Assembly: GCA_965222695.1 (NCBI GenBank)
Contig: OZ244967.1
Location: 3,224,001-3,288,000, forward strand
Length of the DNA stretch: 64,000 nucleotides
Direction: 5' to 3'
DNA from: UBA7957 sp965222695
GTDB taxonomy: Bacteria > Pseudomonadota > Gammaproteobacteria > Granulosicoccales > Granulosicoccaceae
Positions within the stretch are counted from its first letter, which is position 1; every line of letters begins with the position of its first letter. Under the pieces are notes generated by a model. The model did not search any database, was not told the origin of the DNA, and saw only the letters and a list, made by a program, of their open reading frames with translations. A program made the position numbers and the translations under genes. Of the stretch, positions 54,260 to 63,298 are shown in pieces.

Positions 54260-54419
54260 GAACCTGTTTAACATCTCTCTACCTACTGCGAATTCGCTGA
54301 GTTTGGCCAGATTTTCCGCTGATTGTCGTTGTGTAGAATCACTATGCATCTCCAACCAGAATAATATCTGACTCAAAACAGCATATTCTCGCGACGGCAT
54401 AGAGATGTTAAACAGGCTC
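54260..54419. mobile_element. 160-bp MITE, copy 2 (inverted with respect to copy 1)
   Basis: Starts GAACCTGTTTAACATCTCT and ends AGAGATGTTAAACAGGCTC, so the 19-base ends pair at 18 positions. Flanking CTTA on the left and TAAG on the right extend the pairing. The reverse complement aligns end to end with 50484-50643. Confidence 0.88.
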
Positions 54420-54573
54420 TAAGAAATATCTACAGGGTGAATTAAGGAAAATTTTAAAAAGCAAATTTTTTGATTATAGCTTTGCAAGGCTTGCTACTCC
54501 ACATTTTCCCTGACTTTACTATCAGAAAATCAACCAGACCTTTATATCTAATGGTCCAAGGAGCTGATAATCA

Positions 54574-55317
54574 ATGAATGATTATATTTCGGACTCGGTA
54601 GATGAGCGGGAAGATATGCGCAAACACGTGGCGAAATTCGTGCACGATATTCGAACACCTTTATTGGGAATTTCGACTCACGCAGAGGAGGCGAATTCGC
54701 TTCTGCTAGCAGTTTTAGCGTCCATTCTTAAGGAAAAGGAAAGCGGAACGAATACGAGTGAATTCAACACACATGAAATACACAGGCTTGTGGACTCTTT
54801 GAAATTAATCGAAGCGTACACCGAAAAAGGAAATGAGTTGGTAAATAACTTCTGGTCCGAAACTTCGGTGTTCCTTTCTCGCAGCCCAGGTGACGTTTCT
54901 CAGAAAAAATCATCCACTGCATCCGTTATTAACTATCAAAGCAAAACGGCGCAATTGCATCGAATTCTTCTCGTTGATGATAATGAAGTCAATCAACAAG
55001 TAGGACTGGAAATGCTCAAGGAACTCGGTTTCGAGGTAATAACAGCATTCGATGGTTATCAGGCCTTGAAGGAATTAGAAGCAGAAACGTTTCATCTGGT
55101 TTTAATGGATTGCCGCCTGCCAGAATTGGATGGCTGGGAAACGACAAAAAGAATTCGCCGATCATTTCACGCCGATCATCTCCCGATTGTCGGGATAACA
55201 GCCAGTCCCGATGAAAATGATTATACGCGTGGAATCTCGGCGGGTATGAATGACTGTATAAGCAAACCGCTAACATTCGACGCCCTGGAACGAATTGTGA
55301 GCAAGTATATTAATTAA
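54574..55317 (+). CDS. Histidine-phosphotransfer (DHp-like) plus receiver protein without ATPase domain
   Basis: The 247-residue product begins with a kinase-type H-box, KFVHDIRTPLLGISTHAEEA (His24), followed by helical sequence to about residue 105. Residues about 128-247 are a full receiver domain: LLVDDNEVNQQVGLEMLKEL, the phosphoacceptor LVLMDCRLPELDGWETTKR (Asp179), GITASPDEN and the Lys in CISKPLTFDAL. No HATPase domain lies between. It cannot phosphorylate itself, so it probably takes phosphate from a partner kinase such as the one at 59180. Ribosome site AAGGAG precedes the ATG. The next gene follows after 54 bp. Confidence 0.88.
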   Translation: MNDYISDSVDEREDMRKHVAKFVHDIRTPLLGISTHAEEANSLLLAVLASILKEKESGTNTSEFNTHEIHRLVDSLKLIEAYTEKGNELVNNFWSETSVFLSRSPGDVSQKKSSTASVINYQSKTAQLHRILLVDDNEVNQQVGLEMLKELGFEVITAFDGYQALKELEAETFHLVLMDCRLPELDGWETTKRIRRSFHADHLPIVGITASPDENDYTRGISAGMNDCISKPLTFDALERIVSKYIN

Positions 55318-55371
55318 AGTAATAACGAGAACTGACTGGCTCTACTGATCAGTCAAGAACGAGGAAGACAA

Positions 55372-58300
55372 ATGAATAAGTATCACCTCGGTATCAATCT
55401 GGGACACGACCGTTCGGCAGCCTTGGTGAAAGATGGCGCCGTCATAGCCGCCATACACCAGGAACGACTGGATCGCTGCAAGCACAGTGTTGGTTTCCTT
55501 GCTCAGTCAGGAGCGGACGCCAGACAAGTGGAATTGCCGTTCGAGGCGATAAATTACTGTCTTGAAACTGCCGGAATTAATTGGGACGATGTGGCGACAG
55601 TAACCGCCAATCTGCCGGGTGTAGACTACAGTGTCGATATACTGCATCGTAAACTTCCTCGCTCTTTGCATCATAAGATCCGTCGAATTCCCAGCCACCA
55701 TCTGGCGCACGCTTACACGGCCTACTGGCCTTCGGGTTTTAATCAGGCGATTGTCCTGATCACGGATGCTTCCGGAAGTACTGATGCTGACAATCTCACC
55801 GAGTCCTATTCAATTTATACGGCCGATGAAGGAGAGTTGTCCTGTCTGCATAGTGAAAAAGTAAAGTCTCACTTAGCCGATTTATCGACACTGGGATTCG
55901 TTTATGAATACGTAACCAGAAAAGCGGATTTTGTTACGCGGTTGAATGGCGGCATTTCGGTTCCAGAGGCAGGGAAACTGATGGGGCTGGCGCCATATGG
56001 AGGGGAACAGATTCACTGGAATCGCTGGCTTCGGACAAGGCCTGACAGTTACAGCGTCCGCATGTCCGCTTACGACATTTTTTTGGAAATTGCAGCTCTG
56101 GAGAAACGCTATGACAATGGCCGGGGAAAAGCCTATCTCCGGCCCTATCTGGTGGATTTAGCATATAAAGTTCAACATGAGTTGGAACAGGCGTTATTAC
56201 ATATAGTCGCCACCGCACTCAAGGAGACGAACATTCCACGTTTATGTATGGCAGGAGGAGTAGCCCTCAATTCAGTCGCTAACTATCTGCTGCTAAGACA
56301 ATTACAACTCGACGATATATTCACCTACCCGGCAGCCGGCGACGCGGGCATAGCCGCAGGCTGCGCACTATGGGCCTATGCAACCCAGGAAGCCGGAAGA
56401 AACAGGGTTGCGATGAAAACAGCCGATCTTGGATACGCATATCAAAGGAGTGACATTGAATCGGCCATTGCAAAAAACGCAAACAGACTGGATGTGGAGG
56501 AACTTTCAGACTCCGAACTTATATTAAAAACCTCCAAGGCGTTGACCAGGGGTCATATTGTGGCGCGAGTTGACGGTGGCAGCGAATATGGTCCGCGGGC
56601 TTTGGGCCAAAGAACTATTTTGGCGGACCCTACGTTTGAAAAAATGCGTGATATCATTAATGCCAGAGTAAAATTCCGTGAACCCTTTAGACCTTTTGCA
56701 CCCGTTATCCCCGAAGAAAAAGTTAGCGAAGTCTTCGAGCAAGAAATAGCTTCACCGTTCATGCTGCTTATTTCTCCCATTCACAAAGACTATCAGAAAA
56801 AGATTCCATCCGTAACACATCATGACGGGACCGGCAGACTGCAGACGGTAACTGCAAAAGACAACCCGTTTCTCCATGCATTATGCCACCAGATAAGTAA
56901 TGAAAGAAAAGGCCCGCCAGTGGTTTTAAATACAAGTTTCAACGTAGCTGGTCAACCCATAGTGGAGACTCCGGGAGAAGCGATAGAAACTTTCCTTAAC
57001 ACGGACATCGACTATCTGTGTATCGGAAATTTTTGGATGTCTCGCAAAAATCACGCAGTGTTGAATTATCAAGCACATCTTAAAAAAGTAAACGATATAA
57101 ATTTACCCGAAGGATTGGAGTCCGGACAACCCGGGGTTGAAGAATTGATGAAGAAACTGGACCGGGCATTGTTTTACGGCGAACGGGACCAATGCCCCTG
57201 GAGCGAAGAAGAGTTAAAGGGATTATCCGGGTTCGGCGCCCGATTCAAGGAAACCAGTATACTTTTTCCTGAGTCCCCCTTAAGTAACAATTTCACCAGC
57301 AAGTTTACCGACAATGCATTGTTGCTACTGGATCCTCTTGGAGAATCGATAGTAATGGATATCCGCGATCAAAGAGTTATCGGTAGTTACAGCTTGCAGG
57401 ACGTACAGCTTTTGGTAGCAATTTACAGCAACGACACCCGCTGTTTGTCCAAACTACGCCGCGAATTACAACTAACAAATCTTGAATGGGATGTGCGCTG
57501 CGATTGGGCGAGGAAGGAATTAACGCTTATAGGTGTAAAAAATGAAGAAATAGGATTTGCCGAATACTCTGTTCATGATACTCCATTATATTCGAGCGGT
57601 GGCACTCTCACCGCTTTCTCAGATCCGTCTTTTTCTCTACGTTCGCAACTGAAATCCTTAAATCGAGCATTGCAGGAAGCCAGTTATGACGAAAAAATGA
57701 TATCTGAGCGTTTGGAGGTGGAGTCTCTGCAACAAATCGAGCCAACTCATTTGCACTATTTTAATCACTACAAACTGGATAATACAATTCTGGATGATTT
57801 AATCCGGCTTTTTCTTTTACGCGGTACACTCAGTGAAGGAAGGGTATCCGAAATATTTGGCGAATCCCTTATGGATACAATGCTGCAACTCGGCCTGCTC
57901 TTATCGCGCCACGATCAGGTTGCTTCTCGCATCGACATATTTGTTGTAGATGGAATTTTTCTGGCAACAGACCACAGATTCATGCTGCTTCCCGAAGACA
58001 GGATTGAAGAAGATCCTGTTATGTATATCGGATTGGACAGCCTGGGACTTGCCCTGACTGCGCCTCGTTACAGTTGTAGAAACGTGCTGGATTTATGTAC
58101 CGGATCCGGGGTTCAGGCTTTAACAGCCAGCCGCTATGCCGAATTTGTGACAGCGGTGGATATTAATCCCCGCGCGATTAGATTTGCCCGTTTTAATGCC
58201 CAACTAAACGGTATAGCCAATATCAAGGTGATACAAAGCAATCTTTACAGCAATGTCGGAAATGGGCAGTTCGATATTATCCTAGCCAATCCTCCATTCG

Positions 58301-59172
58301 TACCCAGCCCGGAAAAAGATCTGGCATTCAGGGATGGCGGGGCAAAAGGCGAAGATATATTGTCGAAAATTATATCGGAGGCATCCGACCACCTCACCGA
58401 ATATGGCCGGCTGCATATAGTAACAGATCTTGTAGAAATTTCAGAATATCGTCATAAATTACACACATGGTGGAATGGAGGTCCGGCGGAAAAAGTTGTC
58501 CTCACGACCGCAGATCGGGATGAGATATTGTTTGCGGTACCGCATTCACATCACCCCTTCGGTCAGGATTTTGATAGCTATAATAAGGAGCTTGGTCGCT
58601 GGGTTGAGCATTTTCGTGCTGCAGATCTAAAAAATGTCAACTTTGGTTATATATTGATTCACCGCCACCCCGAAACCAACGCAGACTCATACCACACCAA
58701 GGTTATTCACAGTCCGAGAACGGCAATTCATCACGCTGTTAAACAATACCTGGATCAGCAAAAATTACTTAATAGCGACAATATTGGAGATCTGTATTTA
58801 CACATAAACCCGGACATCTGCATGAGGCAGGAAACAAGATTGACCGGGCCCATCGTCAATATAGAACTTTTTGTCCCCGACGATCCGCTGTTCACAGCCT
58901 ATCGGGTTAGTAAACCATTATTGGAAGTCATACAGCAAATCGGCAAAAGACCGATTCAAATCAAAACTTTGGTAGATCCGATGCTCAAACGGTCAATCAA
59001 GGAACTCACCAATAAAGGTTTGCTTTGGGTTAGCCGTGACACTCACAGACATCCTCTGCAACACAGTACCGAGTTGGAGAATAAGTTTGTTGATCCGGGA
59101 CAGGATGAAGCAATTCTGGAGTTATCAAGCCGTACCACCCCAACCTGCTTAACCAGCTATATGCAAGGCTAA
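55372..59172 (+). CDS. NodU/CmcH-type carbamoyltransferase fused to a class I methyltransferase
   Basis: The 1266-residue protein joins two enzymes. Residues 1 to about 570 are an O-carbamoyltransferase: YHLGINLGHDRSAALVKDGA, the metal His set SHHLAHAYTAYW (about 108-119), AGGVALNSVANYLLLRQL, YGPRALGQRTILADP (about 405-420) and VVLNTSFNVAGQPIVETP (about 520). Residues about 790-1150 are a SAM methyltransferase with its own N-terminal helical domain: LDLCTGSGVQALTASRYAEF (about 904) and the catalytic IILANPPFVPSP (about 970). Parts from 570 to 790 and after 1150 are unassigned. It should carbamoylate and methylate a small molecule or peptide using carbamoyl phosphate/ATP and SAM. No polyketide or peptide synthase is nearby, so the acceptor may be a simple metabolite. 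Confidence 0.88.
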   Translation: MNKYHLGINLGHDRSAALVKDGAVIAAIHQERLDRCKHSVGFLAQSGADARQVELPFEAINYCLETAGINWDDVATVTANLPGVDYSVDILHRKLPRSLHHKIRRIPSHHLAHAYTAYWPSGFNQAIVLITDASGSTDADNLTESYSIYTADEGELSCLHSEKVKSHLADLSTLGFVYEYVTRKADFVTRLNGGISVPEAGKLMGLAPYGGEQIHWNRWLRTRPDSYSVRMSAYDIFLEIAALEKRYDNGRGKAYLRPYLVDLAYKVQHELEQALLHIVATALKETNIPRLCMAGGVALNSVANYLLLRQLQLDDIFTYPAAGDAGIAAGCALWAYATQEAGRNRVAMKTADLGYAYQRSDIESAIAKNANRLDVEELSDSELILKTSKALTRGHIVARVDGGSEYGPRALGQRTILADPTFEKMRDIINARVKFREPFRPFAPVIPEEKVSEVFEQEIASPFMLLISPIHKDYQKKIPSVTHHDGTGRLQTVTAKDNPFLHALCHQISNERKGPPVVLNTSFNVAGQPIVETPGEAIETFLNTDIDYLCIGNFWMSRKNHAVLNYQAHLKKVNDINLPEGLESGQPGVEELMKKLDRALFYGERDQCPWSEEELKGLSGFGARFKETSILFPESPLSNNFTSKFTDNALLLLDPLGESIVMDIRDQRVIGSYSLQDVQLLVAIYSNDTRCLSKLRRELQLTNLEWDVRCDWARKELTLIGVKNEEIGFAEYSVHDTPLYSSGGTLTAFSDPSFSLRSQLKSLNRALQEASYDEKMISERLEVESLQQIEPTHLHYFNHYKLDNTILDDLIRLFLLRGTLSEGRVSEIFGESLMDTMLQLGLLLSRHDQVASRIDIFVVDGIFLATDHRFMLLPEDRIEEDPVMYIGLDSLGLALTAPRYSCRNVLDLCTGSGVQALTASRYAEFVTAVDINPRAIRFARFNAQLNGIANIKVIQSNLYSNVGNGQFDIILANPPFVPSPEKDLAFRDGGAKGEDILSKIISEASDHLTEYGRLHIVTDLVEISEYRHKLHTWWNGGPAEKVVLTTADRDEILFAVPHSHHPFGQDFDSYNKELGRWVEHFRAADLKNVNFGYILIHRHPETNADSYHTKVIHSPRTAIHHAVKQYLDQQKLLNSDNIGDLYLHINPDICMRQETRLTGPIVNIELFVPDDPLFTAYRVSKPLLEVIQQIGKRPIQIKTLVDPMLKRSIKELTNKGLLWVSRDTHRHPLQHSTELENKFVDPGQDEAILELSSRTTPTCLTSYMQG

Positions 59173-59179
59173 ATAAACC

Positions 59180-61474
59180 ATGAACGTTCATCCGGGCAAG
59201 CAATCAAATCGACAGCAAGGACGACAGAGAAGCATAATGGACGCAAACAATACAGCCGTGATTTTAATAGGTTTTCAAAATGATTATTTTGCCGAAGACG
59301 GCGCCCTCAAGAGTTTCCTCGAACCTGAAACCTCCTCTGCCACGGTACTCTCTAACACAGTTGCATTAGTCGAAGCGTTAAAAGATTCGCAAACACTGAT
59401 AGTTTCGACACCCATAGCATTCTCAAACAATTACCATGAGTTGATTGATCCGATCGGTATACTGGAGACTATACGCGATGTGGGCGCTTTTCAACGCAAT
59501 ACCCGGGGCGTTGAGACCGTACCGGACTTGTCGCAGTATCAGGAGCGGATCGTTCAGGTTCCGGGCAAACGTGGCTTAAATGCATTCTCCGATACCGGCC
59601 TGGATCAGATTCTGCGTTCACATCAGATAGAAAATATCGTGATTGCCGGAGTTATTTCCTCCGTATGTGTTGACTCAACCGGCAGAGCGGCGGTTGAGCT
59701 TGGGTATCGTACATTGATCCTTTCAGACTGCACATGGGGTCGAACGGAATATGAACAAGATTACTATTGCACAAATGTATTTCCTCTATATGCAAAGCTG
59801 ACCGACTCAAAGACGCTGGTCCAATCGCTAAAAACACCGAAAGATCTGGAGTTGCATCTGCCTGATCAAAGCGCGGTCGAAGCCTTGGTCAATCAACGCC
59901 TGTTTGAAAAGCTGGCCGCTGCGGAAACCCGGTACCAAGAACTCGTTAAGAATCTGCATAATATAGTAATAGGTTACGATGAAATAGGACTATTGAATTT
60001 CGTAAATCCGGCGTGGAGTGAAGTTCTCGGATACGACCTCGACGACCCGATAGGCCGGCCATTGGAGGCCTATATTGTCGAACAAGACAAATGTCTTTGG
60101 AGGCAGTTGACCGATTGCGAAATCGAATCCGGTACACGACGTGAAATTCGTATGCGTACTGCCGGCGGAGAGACCCGTTGGTTTGAGTTTTCAGTTCGAC
60201 CAGGCAAAGATGGCGGTGTAGGCCTTCTTTACGACATAACCAGTAGCAAGGCGGAGCATCGCAGACTGGAGGAAACGGTTGAACAAACCCAGTCAGCCAC
60301 AGAAGAAAAGTCACGTTTCTTAGCAACGATGAGTCACGAAATCCGCACACCGATGAACGGCGTTATCGGCATGACAGACCTACTGTTACGTACCGAGTTG
60401 AATGAAAGGCAGCGTCGATACGTGGAAACACTCCGTGGTAGCGGAGATGCCATGTTGGCACTTATTGATGACATATTGGATTTTTCCAAAATCGAGGCCG
60501 GTAAGCTCAATATCAAAAAGAATCCTAATAATGTACGCAAGTTAGTCCTGGAAGTGTGCCATCTCTTTCAGCCGAGAGTCGATCAAAAAGGGTTGAAATT
60601 AATCTATCAAATCGTGGAAAAACTTCCCGTACTCCTGGATTGCGACGGTAATCGTATCAAGCAGTTGCTGAATAACCTGCTCGCAAATGCAATAAAATAC
60701 ACCAACCACGGTACCATCCAGATAGATGTAGACTGGAAACAGAATGCACCCGGTCGGGGAATACTCACTATTTCCGTTACTGATACCGGCATAGGAATAC
60801 CCTCGCGCTATCACAACAAATTGTTTCAACCCTTCTCGCAAGTCGACTCATCGAAAACCCGGGGAGTTGGCGGAACAGGTTTGGGACTTGCGATATGCTC
60901 CAGACTGGTAAAACTCATGCATGGACGAATTGAAGTTGATAGCGAGGAGGAACGAGGTACAATCTTTACCTTCAGTTTGCCCCTGATGGAAGCAACTAAG
61001 GGTACTGAGAAAAAAGTGGAAAAATTCGACTGCAATGACGCCGAATTGACATTGGCACAGAGAAACCCGTTACGAATTCTTGTCGCCGAGGACGATCCCA
61101 CTAATGTTATGATCATTCGTGATATGTTGAAAAGTCTTGGTTATGAGTCACAAATCGCAACCAACGGATTAGAAGTTTTAGATATGTGTCGTGAAAATAC
61201 ATATGACCTTGTTTTGATGGATATACATATGCCTGAGATGGATGGACTGGAGGCAACTCGACAACTTAACCGCCTTAGTGATGTCGACAAGCCTGAGATC
61301 ATCGCCCTCTCCGCCGATGTGCTTGCGGAAAATAAGAATCAATGTTTTGCGCTTGGCATGGTGGACTTTATCAGCAAACCAATCAAGATTGAAAATTTGA
61401 GAACAAGCCTGTTGAGTGTCAATGGCGGAAATACACAATTCTCCCAGGATAAACAGTTGATACTGGCAAATTAA
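59180..61474 (+). CDS. Isochorismatase-like domain fused to a PAS-hybrid histidine kinase
   Basis: The 764-residue order is as follows. Residues about 20-215 are an isochorismatase-fold cysteine-hydrolase domain, with VPGKRGLNAF (Lys130) and AGVISSVCVDSTGRAAVEL (Cys163); the catalytic Asp of the family is Gly31 in ILIGFQNDYF. Residues about 245-355 are a PAS domain (NIVIGYDEIGLLNFVNPAWS). HisKA follows with His386 in TMSHEIRTPMNGVIGM, then the ATPase (LNNLLANAIKYT, SVTDTGIGIP, GVGGTGLGLAI) and a receiver with Asp681 in LVLMDIHMPEMDGLEA. There are no membrane segments, so it is a cytosolic sensor. The first ATG is 7 bp after the previous stop; another at 59237 starts right at the domain. The hydrolase fold probably binds or cleaves the ligand that sets kinase activity. 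Confidence 0.92.
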   Translation: MNVHPGKQSNRQQGRQRSIMDANNTAVILIGFQNDYFAEDGALKSFLEPETSSATVLSNTVALVEALKDSQTLIVSTPIAFSNNYHELIDPIGILETIRDVGAFQRNTRGVETVPDLSQYQERIVQVPGKRGLNAFSDTGLDQILRSHQIENIVIAGVISSVCVDSTGRAAVELGYRTLILSDCTWGRTEYEQDYYCTNVFPLYAKLTDSKTLVQSLKTPKDLELHLPDQSAVEALVNQRLFEKLAAAETRYQELVKNLHNIVIGYDEIGLLNFVNPAWSEVLGYDLDDPIGRPLEAYIVEQDKCLWRQLTDCEIESGTRREIRMRTAGGETRWFEFSVRPGKDGGVGLLYDITSSKAEHRRLEETVEQTQSATEEKSRFLATMSHEIRTPMNGVIGMTDLLLRTELNERQRRYVETLRGSGDAMLALIDDILDFSKIEAGKLNIKKNPNNVRKLVLEVCHLFQPRVDQKGLKLIYQIVEKLPVLLDCDGNRIKQLLNNLLANAIKYTNHGTIQIDVDWKQNAPGRGILTISVTDTGIGIPSRYHNKLFQPFSQVDSSKTRGVGGTGLGLAICSRLVKLMHGRIEVDSEEERGTIFTFSLPLMEATKGTEKKVEKFDCNDAELTLAQRNPLRILVAEDDPTNVMIIRDMLKSLGYESQIATNGLEVLDMCRENTYDLVLMDIHMPEMDGLEATRQLNRLSDVDKPEIIALSADVLAENKNQCFALGMVDFISKPIKIENLRTSLLSVNGGNTQFSQDKQLILAN

Positions 61475-61513
61475 ACAGGCGTTCGAGCCCGCCTGATCGG
61501 CCCCATATCGGTC

Positions 61514-61729
61514 TTGAATCTGTCTAACTTCGCCGGGTCGGAGAAGGCAAAGATTAGAACAAGTAGTTGTTCCGCTCGACTCTTCGCCCAATCCAGCAAG
61601 TCGTTGAAACTCGAATATCATGAATACCCGATCCATGAAGAACCGGGCTGGTGGCCTGAAATTGCAGGTGTGGTTATGGTGGCGGCACTGATCGGATTTT
61701 TGATTGGTTTTTCTACCGGATTTCTGTGA
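61514..61729 (+). CDS. Possible small single-span membrane protein
   Basis: A 71-residue open frame from a TTG ends in EPGWWPEIAGVVMVAALIGF followed by LIGFSTGFL, one strongly hydrophobic helix and then a stop. The N-terminal part is not convincing and no ribosome site is clear. A hairpin without T tract (CAGGCG, CGCCTG, 61476-61495) lies just before. It may be a real small protein or chance. Confidence 0.3.
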   Translation: MNLSNFAGSEKAKIRTSSCSARLFAQSSKSLKLEYHEYPIHEEPGWWPEIAGVVMVAALIGFLIGFSTGFL

Positions 61730-61748
61730 ATAAAATCCCATCGCCGGC

Positions 61749-62318
61749 TCAGGTAGGGTGTTTGATCATCCGCTCAAGCAAGGCTTTGTAGTGTTCAAAC
61801 GGCGGAGTTGAATAGCCCGGTACTTTTCCCTGATCATCCCAGATCCGCACCCGAAGTATATCGTCCCGGTATTTCAGCCGGCCGAAGGCTTGTACCTCTT
61901 CCCCGCTCATCGGTCCACCCTGCAGGCGTAGCGATTGTTTCGACGCCTGGGAAAGCTGATCATAATAGGCCTTGTCTGTGGCGCACAGGTAGCGCTTCGC
62001 TTCTACATGGTATTTGACGCAGTCAACCACCCGTTGCGCAAACCAGCCTTGAAGAATACAGGCACCTGTGCTTTCGTGAAAATTGTTTTCACCCTGTTCC
62101 AGCGCATGCTCGGGAAACTCGCCGCTGTAGTGACCTATATCATGCAGCAAAGCGGCGCAAATCAATTCATCGTCCGCACCGTCACTTTCGGCGAGACTGG
62201 CCGCTTGCAGCATATGCTCCAGCATGGTGACGGACTCGCCCAGATAGGAGTCCGAACCCCGACGAAGCAAAATTCTTTCAATCAAATCAAGTACGGTTTC
62301 TGCGGCAGTATGTTCCAC
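61749..62318 (-). CDS. PhnZ-like HD-domain mixed-valent diiron oxygenase
   Basis: This 189-residue HD protein follows PhnZ, the 2-amino-1-hydroxyethylphosphonate oxygenase, along nearly its whole length. It keeps Tyr25 and Glu28 in SYLGESVTMLEH, then His35, His59-Asp60 in ALLHDIGHY, the His of NNFHESTGA, the His of VKYHVEAKRYL and the late Asp in VRIWDDQGK. LQGGPMSGEE is also shared. PhnZ-type enzymes cleave C-P bonds; relatives act on trimethylammonio-phosphonates or inositol. No PhnY-type hydroxylase is adjacent, so the substrate is open. Confidence 0.87.
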   Translation of the reverse strand: MEHTAAETVLDLIERILLRRGSDSYLGESVTMLEHMLQAASLAESDGADDELICAALLHDIGHYSGEFPEHALEQGENNFHESTGACILQGWFAQRVVDCVKYHVEAKRYLCATDKAYYDQLSQASKQSLRLQGGPMSGEEVQAFGRLKYRDDILRVRIWDDQGKVPGYSTPPFEHYKALLERMIKHPT

Positions 62319-62672
62319 GGCTCACCCGGCTTGTTTCTTCAATACGGATAAAGTTGACAATAGCACGTCCTTATCGGCATAGCAGGTGCGCAACCAGACT
62401 GCATGATACTCGCTCGTGTCCGATCTATCGACCCGCGTTAAGCAGGATTTGTCAGATGCTATTTGTATTTCCGGGGTATCTTTCATTTCAATGCAAATTG
62501 AACGGCGTTGTTGCGGTGGTCAGCCGGCCTGGAATGGGTCAGACCGAGTTTACCATTTAGGATCATTCGGGCATAAAACGATTGACGTTGTTGAACTTTT
62601 ATATTGCATCGATGTCTCGACTTATCATTATTCTCCATCCCGACTGGCTTGATCTTATCAGAAGGAAAATAC
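62319..62672. other. Divergent intergenic region between the HD oxygenase and the rhodanese gene
   Basis: About 350 bp with no gene or repeat I can support. It must contain promoters for both neighbours. Confidence 0.45.
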
Positions 62673-63242
62673 ATGAATATTTCAACTCATGGAAATCTGA
62701 ACAAAGACTCTCGCTTAACCGGTTATTCTACTATTGTCCACGAACAGCTACCGGTGTTAAAACCGTGGCATCGCAGGATCGGCGTTTTTCCAGTACTCTT
62801 GAAGATAATTCGCCGCGCATCGGTGCTTTTATATTTCCTCGCCTTTGCAGCGCATGCAGAAGTTTCCGGCGTCATCAGCGGCAAGCAACTACAGGCGGAG
62901 GCGGAAACCCGCGTTAGCACTATCAGTACGGAAGAATTATCCAAAACGATAGAAAACAACCCCGATCTGGTACTGGTCGATATACGAACGCCGAGTGAAA
63001 TTAACACCATGGGCGGTGCTATCAAGGCCCCGCAAAATATCAATATTCCAAGAGGCTGGCTGGAGCATAGAATAACCGGATTTGCATTAAGCAAGGACAC
63101 TCCGATAGTGGTTTATTGCGGCGCGGGCATTCGAACCCCTTTGGCAGCAGATACTCTTCAGAAAATGGGATACAGCGATGTGAGGGATTATTCCGACGGC
63201 TTTATCGGCTGGAAGAAAGCAGGCCTGCCGGTTGCAAAATAA
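62673..63242 (+). CDS. Exported rhodanese-domain protein
   Basis: The 189-residue product from the ATG at 62673 (AGAAGGA in front) has about 45 residues before a hydrophobic segment (ASVLLYFLAFAAHA) with a signal cleavage site after HAE, so the mature domain is probably periplasmic. The rhodanese domain shows LVLVDIRTPSEINTMGGAIK and the active-site loop VVYCGAGIRTPLAADTL (Cys). It may transfer sulfur or bind thiol or arsenate-type oxyanions. The long N-terminal leader is unusual. It is followed 56 bp later by an alpha/beta hydrolase gene. Confidence 0.85.
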   Translation: MNISTHGNLNKDSRLTGYSTIVHEQLPVLKPWHRRIGVFPVLLKIIRRASVLLYFLAFAAHAEVSGVISGKQLQAEAETRVSTISTEELSKTIENNPDLVLVDIRTPSEINTMGGAIKAPQNINIPRGWLEHRITGFALSKDTPIVVYCGAGIRTPLAADTLQKMGYSDVRDYSDGFIGWKKAGLPVAK

Positions 63243-63298
63243 TCATTGATGTCACGTTTGGGTGTTACAGTACACTAAAATGTGAGAGGTAAACGTAG

